NCBI RefSeq assembly: GCF_000330725.2
Contig: NZ_AMZY02000013.1
Location: 248,001 to 312,000 of the forward strand
Direction: 5' to 3'
Length of the DNA stretch: 64,000 nucleotides
Source: Mariniradius saccharolyticus AK6
Lineage (GTDB): Bacteria; Bacteroidota; Bacteroidia; Cytophagales; Cyclobacteriaceae
Both the position numbers and the translations under genes were made by a program. The stretch's first letter is position 1, and each line of letters opens with the position of its first letter. Positions 28,043-37,459 of the stretch are shown one piece after another. Below the pieces are notes generated by a model that made no database searches, had not been told where the DNA came from, and worked only from the letters and a program-made list of their open reading frames with translations.

Positions 28043-28606
28043 ATGGATCAAATCAGGAGTTATTTTAACCGCTTTCTGGCACTCAACGACAGCGAATGGG
28101 CCGATTTCGTCGCCTGTTGCCACAAAGAGCCTGTTCCCAAAAAGGAATTCATCCTCCGGCAGGGGGAAGTTTGCGATTATATTGCCTTTATCGGTGAGGG
28201 GATTTTTCGGTTTTACTATGTACAGGAAGGGGAGGAGCACGTCACCGCATTCTTTTTTCCTGGGGATTTTGTCACCAACTACCGCAGCTTCCTCCGCGGC
28301 AACCCCTCCGAACATTACATAGAATCGCTCAAGCCTTCGGTCATCTACAAGATTTATAAAAATGACCTCCTTGCGCTGTATGATAGGCACAAGAACTTTG
28401 AGCGGTTGGGAAGGTTTATCGCCGAAAATCTCTATCTGACCGTTGCCGGCCGCCTTGATTCCTTTTTGCATGACAGCCCCGAAAACCGATACCAGGAGTT
28501 GGTGCAGCGCAACTCCAAGCTCCTCCAGGAAGTTCCCCAATACATGTTGGCATCCTACTTGGGCATCAAGCCCGAAACACTCAGCCGCATCCGCGCCAGA
28601 AAATAA
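28043..28606 (+). CDS. Crp/Fnr-family transcriptional regulator
   Basis: The 187-residue protein has an N-terminal cyclic-nucleotide-binding-type beta barrel (RQGEVCDYIAFIGEGIFRFYY, then FFFPGDFVTNY) and a C-terminal winged helix ending LASYLGIKPETLSRIRARK. No Fe-S cysteine cluster is seen, so it is not a classic oxygen-sensing FNR. A palindrome of FNR/CRP type lies 17 bp after its stop codon, ahead of the next gene. The adenylyl cyclase at 16046 could supply cAMP, but binding is not shown by the sequence. Confidence 0.9.
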   Translation: MDQIRSYFNRFLALNDSEWADFVACCHKEPVPKKEFILRQGEVCDYIAFIGEGIFRFYYVQEGEEHVTAFFFPGDFVTNYRSFLRGNPSEHYIESLKPSVIYKIYKNDLLALYDRHKNFERLGRFIAENLYLTVAGRLDSFLHDSPENRYQELVQRNSKLLQEVPQYMLASYLGIKPETLSRIRARK

Positions 28607-28623
28607 GGCCAGCTCTTGGCTTT

Positions 28624-28639
28624 ATTGACTTTGGTCAAT
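28624..28639. promoter_or_regulatory. Candidate Crp/Fnr-type operator
   Basis: ATTGAC-TTTG-GTCAAT is a perfect palindrome with 6-bp arms and a 4-bp spacer, close to the FNR/CRP layout TTGAT-N4-ATCAA. It lies directly after the Crp/Fnr gene and 60 bp before the envelope-protein gene at 28700. Confidence 0.5.
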
Positions 28640-28666
28640 GAAAAACCATGATCGGCACCCCAATTT

Positions 28667-28699
28667 CGTACCAAGTTCAACATCAAAAGTATTGGTACG
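28667..28699 (+). promoter_or_regulatory. Inverted repeat abutting the start codon of the envelope-protein gene
   Basis: CGTACCAA (28667-28674) and TTGGTACG (28692-28699) are perfect inverted arms with a 17-nt loop. The right arm touches the ATG at 28700. In mRNA it could hide the ribosome landing site; in DNA it could be an operator. Confidence 0.5.
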
Positions 28700-29278
28700 A
28701 TGAAAAAAACCACAATGATCCTTGCCCTTTTCTGTTGCCTTGTTGGCACCGCCATTGCGCAGCAGGAAACACGCCCCCCCAAACGGTGGGGCGCTGAAAT
28801 CAACATCCTTTGGCCGATTTTCCCCGGAAACATTTACAAGGGACAAGTCACCTACGAAACCTGGCGAAAAGGCCACTATGCAGGTGAGGTCTACGCCGGC
28901 TTCCACATCCGACCCTTTGAATTCCGGGAGGACGAGGGCGATTTCGCCAACTATGCCCTCACTTTCGGTTACCGGCAGTTTTTCTGGAAAGGTCTTCACG
29001 CGGAAATCTATCAGGCCATTGGGCCTGGTTTTAATCGAAACAACGTTATCACTGGCCAGGACTATGAAAGCTGGGATTATGAAGTCGGCCTCTTGTTGGG
29101 ATACAGACTTGAACTTTTTTCCAAAGAGAAAAGGGACCGTATGCGCTACAGTCCCTATATCAGCACACAACAGGGCTTTTACTACCTCGCTGCCCAAAGC
29201 AATCCCCATCCTATCAAAAACTCAACGGGTGAGTCGCCATTCTATGTCGGCACGCTGAACTTCGGTCTGAGATTTTGA
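28700..29278 (+). CDS. Predicted outer-membrane beta-barrel protein
   Basis: The 192-residue protein has a signal peptide (MKKTTMILALFCCLVGTAIA), alternating beta segments rich in aromatic residues (for example YALTFGYRQFFWKG and YEVGLLLGYRLELF) and a terminal Phe (NFGLRF), all typical of small outer-membrane barrels. The layout resembles DUF3575-type proteins of Bacteroidota, but I am not certain of the family. It follows the Crp/Fnr gene and two palindromes, so it may be that regulator's target. Confidence 0.75.
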   Translation: MKKTTMILALFCCLVGTAIAQQETRPPKRWGAEINILWPIFPGNIYKGQVTYETWRKGHYAGEVYAGFHIRPFEFREDEGDFANYALTFGYRQFFWKGLHAEIYQAIGPGFNRNNVITGQDYESWDYEVGLLLGYRLELFSKEKRDRMRYSPYISTQQGFYYLAAQSNPHPIKNSTGESPFYVGTLNFGLRF

Positions 29279-29452
29279 TTCCAGCAGCCCGGCAGTCGAC
29301 CCTTGGTGTACTTCTCCGGCATCCTCCCCGCATCGGCATTTCCCAAAGCCATATCCCGCAGAGTTGCATGCCCGCGCATGCATGGGTAATCCCAGCAGTC
29401 GATACTCCTTCTACAATGATTTTCCCAATCCTAAACCCCCAAATCAATTTCC

Positions 29453-29746
29453 ATGAAAAAAACCGTTTTGTACCTCGGACTATGGCTAAGCCTTGCATCC
29501 GGGATGAGTTCCTGTTACTCCCTCACCTATGCGGTCGGCGAAGGCCCACAGCGGGGCATTGAAGTCAAGGAGAAAAACCACTTCTTCGTCTACGGCCTCG
29601 CCAAAGGCAAAACGTCCGATCCCGTCAAGATGGCTGGAGATGCGGTGGATTACGAGGTCAACATTTCCCACAGTTTTGTGGATGGCCTGGTTTCCATGCT
29701 GACACTCGGGATCTATAATCCCACGACTACCAAAGTGACCAAATAG
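29453..29746 (+). CDS. Bor-family lipoprotein
   Basis: The 97-residue protein has a lipoprotein signal (LASGMSSC, Cys near residue 21) and the Bor-family core: NHFFVYGLAKGKTSD, then HSFVDGLVSMLTLGIYNPTT. Phage-lambda Bor and its plasmid homologue Iss are surface lipoproteins that raise serum survival; the bacterial relatives are of unknown role. A strong terminator follows. Confidence 0.85.
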   Translation: MKKTVLYLGLWLSLASGMSSCYSLTYAVGEGPQRGIEVKEKNHFFVYGLAKGKTSDPVKMAGDAVDYEVNISHSFVDGLVSMLTLGIYNPTTTKVTK

Positions 29747-29765
29747 CCAACCCCAGCCAACAAAA

Positions 29766-29807
29766 AGCCCGCCCAGGAAAACCAATCCTGCGGCGGGCTC
29801 TTTTTTT
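29766..29807 (+). terminator. Terminator of the Bor-like gene
   Basis: AGCCCGCC and GGCGGGCT with an inner CAGGA/TCCTG stem, followed by TTTTTTT. Confidence 0.9.
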
Positions 29808-30041
29808 CCAAAATACCCTAATTGAAGGAAACCGACCAATCTCCGAAGAAGCACAAGGTACGCGAACAAACCTGCCAACTGCAACTGCCAACTGACCTCT
29901 GCCCACTGCTTCTGGCTACTGCCGACTAATCCCCGCGCTCTTTGCCCCTCAGCGTTCTCTGCGAGCACCAGATTTGAAACCCATCCATACAGTGTTCGGG
30001 ATCAAGTCTCAAATCTTAGGTCTCACATCTCATGTCTCTTT
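29808..30041. repeat. Short REP-G and ctgccaactg block
   Basis: Holds repeated ctgcc/aactg strings (29870-29930) and a REP-G relative (29935-29970). No gene. Confidence 0.6.
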
Positions 30042-30485
30042 TCAATCCGGAATATATTTCACTTTTCCATTCTCCCTTACGGCTCTTAGGCACTGCTTGC
30101 GCCCACCGGCGGCGGTGTAAGAGACATGGACCCATTGGTCAAACTCCTGGATCAGCTGGTCGAATGGTAGGCCTGAGTTCTTGATCCTTTGGTACAGCTG
30201 CTCGATGGTTAGGTGCCCGACCTCAATATCCGCGGCTTGACCGGTGAGGTGTTGACTGGTCCTGGAACCGCCCACCGCCTCATTGGTGCGGGGGGCACGA
30301 TAGCCACTGTTGACAAAGACGCCACGACCGAGGCTTTCCCGCAGGGGCTGCAGGACATTTTCGCATAGCAGGCGGAGGTTGTTGATGACGTCCTGGGACG
30401 GCGCAAACTGCTCATCAAAACCCAATCGGGTCGCTGTTTGGCTGCGGAGCATTTCACGAAGGGGGAAGTTTTTTGTTAAGTCCAT
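30042..30485 (-). CDS. M15-family peptidase (D-Ala-D-Ala carboxypeptidase, endolysin-like)
   Basis: The 147-residue protein is a compact M15 zinc peptidase. It shows SGYRAPRTNEAVGG, then SQHLTGQAADIEV with zinc ligands His79 and Asp86, and the third ligand His120 in QWVHVSY. It has no signal peptide and only the catalytic domain, as in phage endolysins, and such genes are common in Bacteroidota prophages and remnants. It would cleave peptidoglycan stem peptides. It is 13 kb from the phage-lysis-like cassette at 43.8-45.4 kb, so any link is speculative. Confidence 0.9.
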   Translation of the reverse strand: MDLTKNFPLREMLRSQTATRLGFDEQFAPSQDVINNLRLLCENVLQPLRESLGRGVFVNSGYRAPRTNEAVGGSRTSQHLTGQAADIEVGHLTIEQLYQRIKNSGLPFDQLIQEFDQWVHVSYTAAGGRKQCLRAVRENGKVKYIPD

Positions 30486-31430
30486 TTTTTAAAAGAAGAG
30501 TTAATGTGAAAAACGATAAAGTACTAAAAATCAATTACCTAAAGGTAGTAGCACTTTCCGCCATTTGCAATGATTTGGAAGGGATAATTTTCGGATCTTC
30601 CGGAGAGAAAAGGAAGATGCAAAGCTTGGGAAAAGCGGCTCTCACAAGGAACGCAAAGGTGCAAAAAATGCGAATAAAGAATCGCACGCCAGGACGCCAA
30701 GTCGCAAAGAAAAAAAATGCCGCGCCATCCCGCGTTTCGAACCCAGAATCCCTATTGTATTGTGATCCTGCCGATTCGCGAAGGGCTACACCCTTCGCTG
30801 TGGGATGCCGCCCCTTCAGGGCTCTTTAATGTTGATTTGTAAAAAGCACTTGGTTCCGTCGTGCGGGTCACAATGTAAAGCCTTTCAATACGCCGTAACT
30901 TAAACAGTAACAATGCTTCAATTTGTCATTCCGAGGTACGAGGAATCTTTTTTTTGTATGCCCAGTTTTCCTCGCTATCCTGCGTTTCCAATGGCTGGAC
31001 ACCCATTGAACGATGATTATCCGTTCAATCGTGTGACTTCGCGTAGGCCTTTCCTTGTCATTCCGAGGCACGAGGAATCTAATTTGGCCCGGATAATTGA
31101 CCCCTCTGCCGATAGCTATCGGCACTAGGGTGACAAATTGAGGCCTTTTTTTAACTTGAGGCCTAACTGGCGCTGAGGTGGTCAATTCTTCAAACTGCAC
31201 AAATTACCTCAATCAATCGCGCGAGGGGATCGTGTTGCAAATAGTCTGTGAGGACCAATGTTGAACAACATAGCGCACATAGCGACATAGCTTTTGATCG
31301 GCGACCAACTATGTGTGCTCTGTGAACTATGTGTTGAAACAAGCATCAGATAGCCTCGAATACACCTGCTGCCTGCCAACTGATCTCTGCTACTGCCAAC
31401 TTTATCAATTGCTGCAAAACAGCTCCTTTG
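30486..31430. repeat. 945-bp repeat block (REP-G, A, B, B, C)
   Basis: REP-G (about 30630-30680), REP-A (30779-30823), REP-B (30924-30947 and 31056-31079), the palindrome TGCCGATAGCTATCGGCA (31107-31124), part of REP-H (about 31200-31220) and REP-C (31267-31347). The stretch 30757-31080 closely resembles 41948-42258. The frame readable at 30473-30829 is made of repeat sequence and is not a gene. Confidence 0.8.
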
Positions 31431-32054
31431 TTAAAAATTCGCAGCAAGTGACACCAGCACAAAAGGCTCACCGACGGTGAAATTGTATACATAAGTGGAT
31501 ATCTCCAGGCTTTTCCAAGCCGCACCCACCAGCATCCCATGTTCAATTTCAACGCTCGTTTCAAAAAGCCTCGTTCTTTGCCCACTTACTCCAAGCCACC
31601 ACCAATCAGCCGGCAAAAAGGTGAGGTCTGTCCAGCCATAAAAGAAGTTGTTTTCATTGGTTTCGGCATCAAACAAATACTCAAGTTCTGAATACAATTC
31701 AAACCGCTTCCATCCAAACTCAAACTCTGCCCCGGTGATCAGTCCCTTGGTGCGACCTACGGCAGCGCCGACCATCGGGGTAACGGCATAAGTGAATGCA
31801 TCGCCACCGAAAAAGTTATATCCAGCCCAGGCGGAGAAAGTCTCTCGGTCTTCATAATTGTAACGCGCCTCAAAATGCAATCGGTTTTCATCGGCTTTGA
31901 ATACCGGAAGCACAAAAAAATCATCGGAAAAGATGTAGAAATTTGACGCAACATTGTAGTTCCATTTTTTATCAGGCCCAGTGCCCTCTTCCTGACAAAA
32001 TGAAGGCATGCTTACAGCAGCAAAGAAAAGAAGGGCCAATATTCGGGATTTCAT
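31431..32054 (-). CDS. Predicted outer-membrane or secreted beta protein
   Basis: The 207-residue protein has a signal peptide (MKSRILALLFFAAVSMPSFC) and a series of amphipathic beta strands with many aromatics (for example FEFGWKRFELYSELEYLFD and LVSLAANF at the end, with a terminal Phe), which suggests an outer-membrane barrel. I recognise no named family. It is followed on the same strand from 32763 by a membrane protein whose gene ends 34 bp upstream of this start, so the two may be co-transcribed. Confidence 0.7.
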   Translation of the reverse strand: MKSRILALLFFAAVSMPSFCQEEGTGPDKKWNYNVASNFYIFSDDFFVLPVFKADENRLHFEARYNYEDRETFSAWAGYNFFGGDAFTYAVTPMVGAAVGRTKGLITGAEFEFGWKRFELYSELEYLFDAETNENNFFYGWTDLTFLPADWWWLGVSGQRTRLFETSVEIEHGMLVGAAWKSLEISTYVYNFTVGEPFVLVSLAANF

Positions 32055-32088
32055 GTGTTCAATTTTCTCATATCCATCACTTCTGAGT

Positions 32089-32763
32089 CTATCCGCCCAA
32101 GGCCATGGTCAATGCTACCAACAATACCCCAATCAAGGAGTAAATCAAAGCAGTGAGCCAAGGTCTGAAATTTGCATATTTTGCCAACAGATAGCCTCCG
32201 ACTCCAAGCATGATCAAAGCTATCCCATTTGAAATCCGCATCGCCAGCTTCAGTTCGTCAATCCAGGCGAATGGTAGTGCGACCGGAAAGGTGCAAAGGA
32301 ACACCAAGAGGAAAATCTGTAGCCCCACAAAAAGGTCGTACTTGGTGATGAGATTGCGGCCATTGGGTTCTGGTATTTCCTTGAATCTTTCCCCAAGTTT
32401 TGACAATTCCTCAGGTTTCATCAATCCAGCAATACCGGGTGGCAATTCTGCTCTTAAGATATCGCCCATGACTTTTTGATTTTCTGATTTGCTTATTTTT
32501 CGGATAACTGAAATGGCGTGGCCACGTTCCACCGCCAAATTCATCAGGTACATGATGGCATCTACCAATCCCCAAGCCACATTGCAGCCCAGTGCAGCCC
32601 ACAACAACTGCCTGACATCTTCTTCGCTGTCTGTACTGGCACTGATTGCCCCTGTAAATGTCAAGACCATAATCAACCCAAACAATACCTCCGCAACTCT
32701 ATCAACGGGACTCAGAACCGCTGTTTGTTTGATTACTTGTTTCCAATATTCGTTATTTTTCAT
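32089..32763 (-). CDS. Integral membrane protein, VIT1/CCC1-like
   Basis: The 224-residue protein has five predicted membrane helices: two near the N terminus (DRVAEVLFGLIMVLTFTGAI and an Ala/Trp-rich helix), a soluble middle (about 90-145) and three at the C terminus ending LVALTMALGG. The opening RVAEVLFGL and the helix spacing resemble VIT1/CCC1-type iron/manganese transporters, but metal ligands are not evident, so the assignment is tentative. ATG at 32763 (MKNNEYWKQVIKQ) is preferred to a start 18 codons upstream. Confidence 0.65.
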   Translation of the reverse strand: MKNNEYWKQVIKQTAVLSPVDRVAEVLFGLIMVLTFTGAISASTDSEEDVRQLLWAALGCNVAWGLVDAIMYLMNLAVERGHAISVIRKISKSENQKVMGDILRAELPPGIAGLMKPEELSKLGERFKEIPEPNGRNLITKYDLFVGLQIFLLVFLCTFPVALPFAWIDELKLAMRISNGIALIMLGVGGYLLAKYANFRPWLTALIYSLIGVLLVALTMALGG

Positions 32764-34184
32764 GGTGATGGCACAAAACAGATCATCATAGCAAATGATA
32801 ACATATACCAAAATCAACTGGACTCCTTTGTACCAATTGGCCCTGGCGTCACCTGCGACGATGGCGGCCTTGTCAACTTGGTCTCAACGATGTATACCAA
32901 AATACTGATTTTGCATGTAAAATCTATTTTTTTCATTGCCTTAAAAAAATGCCCACTGCCCCGCGGCCGCGGTGGCTCGATATCCCGAAAAAACACCTTC
33001 TGCTTCAACCAAAGTGCCACGGAGGGGCTTCGTCAAACAAAACCTGAACATCATTCCTCATGGTTGTGCTGTCGCCCTCTCCTGAAGGAGAGGGTCTGGG
33101 TGAGGTGGGGTAACAAGAAATGGTCTGTGATGATACAGCCCATAGACGAGCTGAGGATGATTGTTCTACAACATAGCCCACAAAACGACATAGCTTTTAA
33201 TCCGCGACGAACTATGTGTGCTCTGTGAACTATGTGGTAAGATAAGCACCAAATAGCCGTAAGGGCATTAAGTTTAATCCTGTTGTAAACAAATGACCTT
33301 GTCATAGATTTCGCGGGACTCTCTAACCTTAAACTGAACAAGGCATTTGGTTAGGTCGCGCGATGGGAATGAAAGTCCGCCGGGCCGAGAAAGAGCGGTT
33401 CTCGCAAAGGAAATAAAGGTGCAAAGCTCGCGAATAAATCTCGCACGCCAGGACGCCAAGACACCAAGAATAAAAAATGCGGCATTATCCCGCGTTTCCG
33501 AATTTGAGCAAGCGGACAGTCTATTTTCGTACCTTGATCTGCGCAAAGTACTTTATTCGATCGCGCGAGGGGAATGAAAGTCCACCCTGCCGGTAAAAAG
33601 CGGCTCTCGCAAAGCTGGAGAATAAAGAAACGCAAGCCAGGACGCCAAGCCGCCAAGAATAAAAAATGCGGCGTTATCCCGCGTTTCCGAATGTGAGCAA
33701 GAGGCCAGTCCATTTTCGTACCTTGATCTGCACAAAGTACTTTATTCGATCGCGCGGGGGAATGAAAGTCCGCCGGGCCGGCCAGGGCCTTGCGGGCTGA
33801 TAGGATCGGACTTTCTTGATTTTTTGGTTACTTTTTTATCAAGAAAAAAGTAACAGTGAAAAAGAGATCAAGGTACTTTTTGAGCATTGAGAATGACCAA
33901 AACAGTCCCCTACAACTCTTCCTAGTTTTTGGTGGAAACCAAAATTCAATCTCAAACTTCCCGCTCCCAAAAATCCGAAACGTGGCTGCCTTTTTTCCCC
34001 CGGGTCGACATAGCTTTTGATCCGCGACGAACTATGTGTGCCCTGTGAACTATGTGGTGAAAAAAGCATCTAAAAGCCACGAATGCACGAATAAAGCTTC
34101 TTACTGCTTCTGCCAACCGACCACTGCCAACTGATCTTCGCCGTCTTCGCGAGAAAAAAACGTGATAAGAAAAGCCAGTTTACT
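32764..34184. repeat. 1.4-kb repeat block (REP-F, C, H, G, D)
   Basis: REP-F (33073-33103), REP-C (33170-33252), three successive G-H units (about 33351-33440, 33530-33640, 33720-33790), REP-D (about 33805-33855) and REP-C (34005-34070). The three H-G units near 33.35-33.79 kb are spaced by about 190 bp and look like a local duplication. No gene. Confidence 0.75.
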
Positions 34185-34421
34185 TCAGCTTTCCTTCAAT
34201 TTCTCGGAAATAAAAACCTTGATCAAGCTTTGTCGGGTAATTCCCAGTTTTTGGGCTGCCATGTCCAAGCGATGTACCATCCACTCTGGAAAGTCTACAC
34301 TCACACGTTTTGGCTTTAGGCCAGGTTTGGATATTGACTCCTTCACGAGAAAATCGGTCAAATCCTCATTTTCCTCAAACTTTTGATCAAACTCAGAAGC
34401 CGTTATAGATTGCTTTTTCAT
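34185..34421 (-). CDS. brnA: BrnA-like antitoxin
   Basis: The 78-residue protein has an acidic N terminus and a C-terminal ribbon-helix-helix-like part: KPKRVSVDFPEWMVHRLDMA followed by AQKLGITRQSLIKVFISEKL. It overlaps the end of the BrnT-like gene by 29 bp, the toxin-first order known for BrnT/BrnA. Antitoxins of this type bind the toxin and repress the operon. Confidence 0.82.
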   Translation of the reverse strand: MKKQSITASEFDQKFEENEDLTDFLVKESISKPGLKPKRVSVDFPEWMVHRLDMAAQKLGITRQSLIKVFISEKLKES

Positions 34422-34653
34422 TTTCCCTCGATTTTCTTACAGAAATAATCCGTATTGTTCCACTCCTTAACGTAAATATCGCAGACCAAAGACTTTGTTT
34501 GTATTCGGCTATCAGTAAATACCTTTTCTCATCTATTGTCCTTGCGGCGATCAACACCCTATTCGCATCCTCCCACAATTCCTGGGCCTGGACGAAGTCA
34601 ATTCCATGCTTCAGTTTATTGGACTCGCTTTTTGTAGAGTCAAACTCGAACAC
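34393..34653 (-). CDS. brnT: BrnT-family toxin
   Basis: The 86-residue protein carries the BrnT pattern: FEFDSTKSESNKLKHGIDF near the N terminus, EKRYLLIAEYKQS in the middle and TIRIISVRKSRENEKAIY at the end. BrnT is a ribonuclease-type toxin of the RelE fold that stops growth when its antitoxin is lost. The pair sits alone between repeat blocks, a common setting for such modules. Confidence 0.85.
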   Translation of the reverse strand: MFEFDSTKSESNKLKHGIDFVQAQELWEDANRVLIAARTIDEKRYLLIAEYKQSLWSAIFTLRSGTIRIISVRKSRENEKAIYNGF

Positions 34654-34880
34654 AATACAATTTTACAAATAGGCAAGTGGAAATTGCTTAATTTTTACGC
34701 TTTTTTTACTTGTAAGTTGGCTTATGGGCGTCGGTTTGCCACAAAAGCACCAATCCGCCAAGTTGAATCCTGCTACTGCCCACTGCCACTACCCCGGGAC
34801 GATTCAATGTTCCACCCGCTCCAAGGCGGATTTCCCCATCAACCCGTGACATCTGAACCCACTTAATTCCCATCACCACC

Positions 34881-35972
34881 TTAATCCTCGATAAATCCCT
34901 TTTTCAAGCTCTTCTCCCGATCAAAAAGCAGGGGATAATTAGTCCTGCCCCGTACGGGCCAATTGTTTAGCCAGCTGCTTCCATCATGAAGTCCCCAAAA
35001 AGTAACCCTTGCAACCTTGTCTCCATGCTTTTTGAACAGGGCAAATAAGGAGGCATAACGCGCGACCAACTCTTTCTCCACTTGAGGAGATATTCCATCC
35101 TTATAGGGATTCCATTCGGCTGATTCCGCAAAATTGAATGATAAATCGGCCCCCTCGACATCCGTTGGCCTCGGCAACACATCCACATCCAACTCGGTGA
35201 TATGGACCTCAAAGCCCGCCTCATGGATATCCAAAATGGCCTGCTCAATCTGATCTAGGGAGGGCGAATTCAGTCGGTAGTGGCCCTGCATACCGATTCC
35301 GTCTATCCGAACTCCCTTTGCTTTAAGCCTTTTGGCCATTTCCAGAATAGCCTTTCTCTTTTCCGGCTTCCAGACATTGTAATCATTGTAAATCAATTCG
35401 GCCTTAGGGTCGATTTCATTGGCTTTGCGAAACGCCCGTTCGACAAAGTCTTCCCCGATCAAATTGTACCAGTGGGTTTTTCTCCAGTTGCCATTGTCTT
35501 CAAAAGCCTCATTGACTACATCCCAGGCATGGATTCTTCCTTTGTACCTTCCCACCAAGGTTGAAATATGATTCTCCATCCGATGGATGAGGTTTTCCCT
35601 ATCCAAAAATTTCCCTTCACCATCCTGAAACACCCAATCCGGAGTCTGCTGATGCCAAACTAGGGTATGACCGACAATATAGGCACCCATCTTTTCTCCC
35701 ATTTCCACAAAAGCATCCCCAAAATCAAAGCGGTATTCTCCGGCTTTGGGTTGTACCGGACCCCATTTAAGTCCATTTTCGGAGGTGATCGAATTGAAAT
35801 GAAGCAAAAGCAAGGAGTCTGCACCCTTTTCAGTCCCATTAACCTGCCGCAGGTTTACCGCGGCCCCAATGAGAAACTCATTCTTAAAGTGGTCCTTCAG
35901 TCCCGGTTCGGAAGGAATCGGATTGGGAAACAAAAAGCCAAGAATCAGGAGCAGTAGCAGGGAAAATCTCAT
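34881..35972 (-). CDS. GH10 endo-1,4-beta-xylanase
   Basis: This secreted xylan-degrading enzyme has 363 residues. It shows a signal peptide, the substrate-binding TLVWHQQTPDW, the catalytic acid/base Glu155 in WDVVNEAFEDN and the nucleophile Glu260 in VHITELDVDV, all of glycoside hydrolase family 10. The domain is complete and has no extra binding module. It stands alone, with no xylose or SusC/D-type genes nearby, and lies between repeat blocks, so acquisition as a single gene is possible. Confidence 0.94.
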   Translation of the reverse strand: MRFSLLLLLILGFLFPNPIPSEPGLKDHFKNEFLIGAAVNLRQVNGTEKGADSLLLLHFNSITSENGLKWGPVQPKAGEYRFDFGDAFVEMGEKMGAYIVGHTLVWHQQTPDWVFQDGEGKFLDRENLIHRMENHISTLVGRYKGRIHAWDVVNEAFEDNGNWRKTHWYNLIGEDFVERAFRKANEIDPKAELIYNDYNVWKPEKRKAILEMAKRLKAKGVRIDGIGMQGHYRLNSPSLDQIEQAILDIHEAGFEVHITELDVDVLPRPTDVEGADLSFNFAESAEWNPYKDGISPQVEKELVARYASLFALFKKHGDKVARVTFWGLHDGSSWLNNWPVRGRTNYPLLFDREKSLKKGFIED

Positions 35973-36421
35973 GTTGAAAAATAACCAAACCTGCCCAAAA
36001 GTCGAGCAGGTTTTCCAGAAGAGGCAATCTGCCCCAATGAATAGATTATCAATTGTTTAGGGACTCAACCCTTTCCCCCGCTTCGTTTGAATTGGTCTTC
36101 CTCATCCTGTTTGGGAATGAAAGTCCGCCCGCGCACCAAGGCTTTTCTTTGTCATTCCGAGGCACGAGGAATCTTTTTCTTTTTTTGTTTACCCCGTTAT
36201 CCCACGTTTCCGAACCCAGGATCCCCATTGTTTTGTGATCCTGCCAATTCGCGAAGGGCTGCACCCTTCGCTGTGGGATGACGCCCCGTTGGGGCTCACG
36301 GACCTTATTCTGATCAAATATTCCTTCGACTGCGGTGTTCTCCCTCTCCTAAAGGAGAGGGTCGGGGAGAGGTAGGATATGAAAAATGGTCTAGAATGAA
36401 ACAGACCACGGTAGGAGAAAA
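35973..36421. repeat. Composite REP-B/A/F block
   Basis: REP-B (36150-36173), REP-A (36252-36296) and REP-F (36345-36375). The stretch 36151-36373 matches 42235-42457 without a gap. No gene. Confidence 0.85.
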
Positions 36422-37459
36422 TCAGATTTTTGCTAACCAGGCTTCCATTGCATCCAGGAAATCAATACACCGCGTATAGGGTAAATTTCCATCCTCCATT
36501 TCATAGAACCCGCCCGTTTGGCCTTGGAAAAGGTTATGGTTGCAGTTTGGAAAAGAAACCACGCTCAAGTCGGTATTTTTACCCAAGGTATTTTCATAAA
36601 GGCGCTTGGTTTTGGTCCAGTCCACATTTCGGTCATTTTCTCCAAACACTGCCAATACCGGGCAGGTAATGCCGGAAAGGATGGAGCCGAAATCTTCAAT
36701 GTACACCTGTAGGCCGGTCTCGGGATCCAGGACCTCTTTTTTGAAAGTCTGTTGGTAGGTATAGAATCCCTGTTCGGAAATTCCACCATTGGTAAACCTT
36801 AGCCAAAATGGGTTCTTGGCGAGATGGGTTGTAGCCTGCCGGTAGGCTTCAAAACTGCCCCCAGCGTGGGTGATTTTGGTGCCCATCAACCACTCATTTA
36901 CCAGTAAGTCTACACTGTCGGGAGGATGTCCATTGATTTTCAGGTTTTCGGCAAGCAGGTATTTGAAGTTCTCCTGTCCATCCACACCACTTACGGAAAT
37001 CCAAAATTTGATGTCCTTGTATTCCCTGATGACGATGGGATTGATCCAACCGGCCCTGCTGATGCCCCAAAGGCCAATAGCGGATGATCCGGCGACCTTG
37101 TTTTCCTTCAGGGCCATGATTGCCGCGATGACCTCCAAGGCACTGTTGTACACAGTTTGGTTGTAGTCGAACCTGCCGCCACTTGCGCCACAGCCCATCT
37201 TGTCCCACATATAGGTAGCATATCCCGATAGGAGGATGGATTCCCGGACATCGCTGTACCAGTTCTGTGCCACGGCATTGGTTTGGCCTGAACCATGTAC
37301 GATCAGTACAATTCCTTTGGGGATGCTATCGGTTGGGAAATTCAAGATCCCATTCAGCCTGACTCCTTCGAACTCAAATTCAAAGACCTCCTGTTTGCTG
37401 TTGGCGGCCGAAGGGATGCCGATCAAAAGTAGGATACAGATAAAAAGTACGCGCATCAT
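36422..37459 (-). CDS. Secreted alpha/beta hydrolase
   Basis: The 345-residue protein has a signal peptide and the alpha/beta hydrolase core: the oxyanion motif VHGSGQ near residue 54, the nucleophile elbow GISRAG with Ser134, an acidic residue in FGENDRNVDW and the catalytic His in NCNHNLF. It resembles the dienelactone-hydrolase-like or acyl-peptidase group of periplasmic esterases; the substrate is unknown. It lies between repeat blocks without partners. Confidence 0.87.
   Translation of the reverse strand: MMRVLFICILLLIGIPSAANSKQEVFEFEFEGVRLNGILNFPTDSIPKGIVLIVHGSGQTNAVAQNWYSDVRESILLSGYATYMWDKMGCGASGGRFDYNQTVYNSALEVIAAIMALKENKVAGSSAIGLWGISRAGWINPIVIREYKDIKFWISVSGVDGQENFKYLLAENLKINGHPPDSVDLLVNEWLMGTKITHAGGSFEAYRQATTHLAKNPFWLRFTNGGISEQGFYTYQQTFKKEVLDPETGLQVYIEDFGSILSGITCPVLAVFGENDRNVDWTKTKRLYENTLGKNTDLSVVSFPNCNHNLFQGQTGGFYEMEDGNLPYTRCIDFLDAMEAWLAKI

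Noticed and set aside
30473..30829. 118-codon plus-strand frame
   Set aside because: Made almost entirely of REP-G and REP-A sequence; similar peptides arise from the other repeat copies.
32518..33228. 236-codon plus-strand frame
   Set aside because: Antisense to the VIT-like membrane protein and then continues through repeats REP-F and REP-C.
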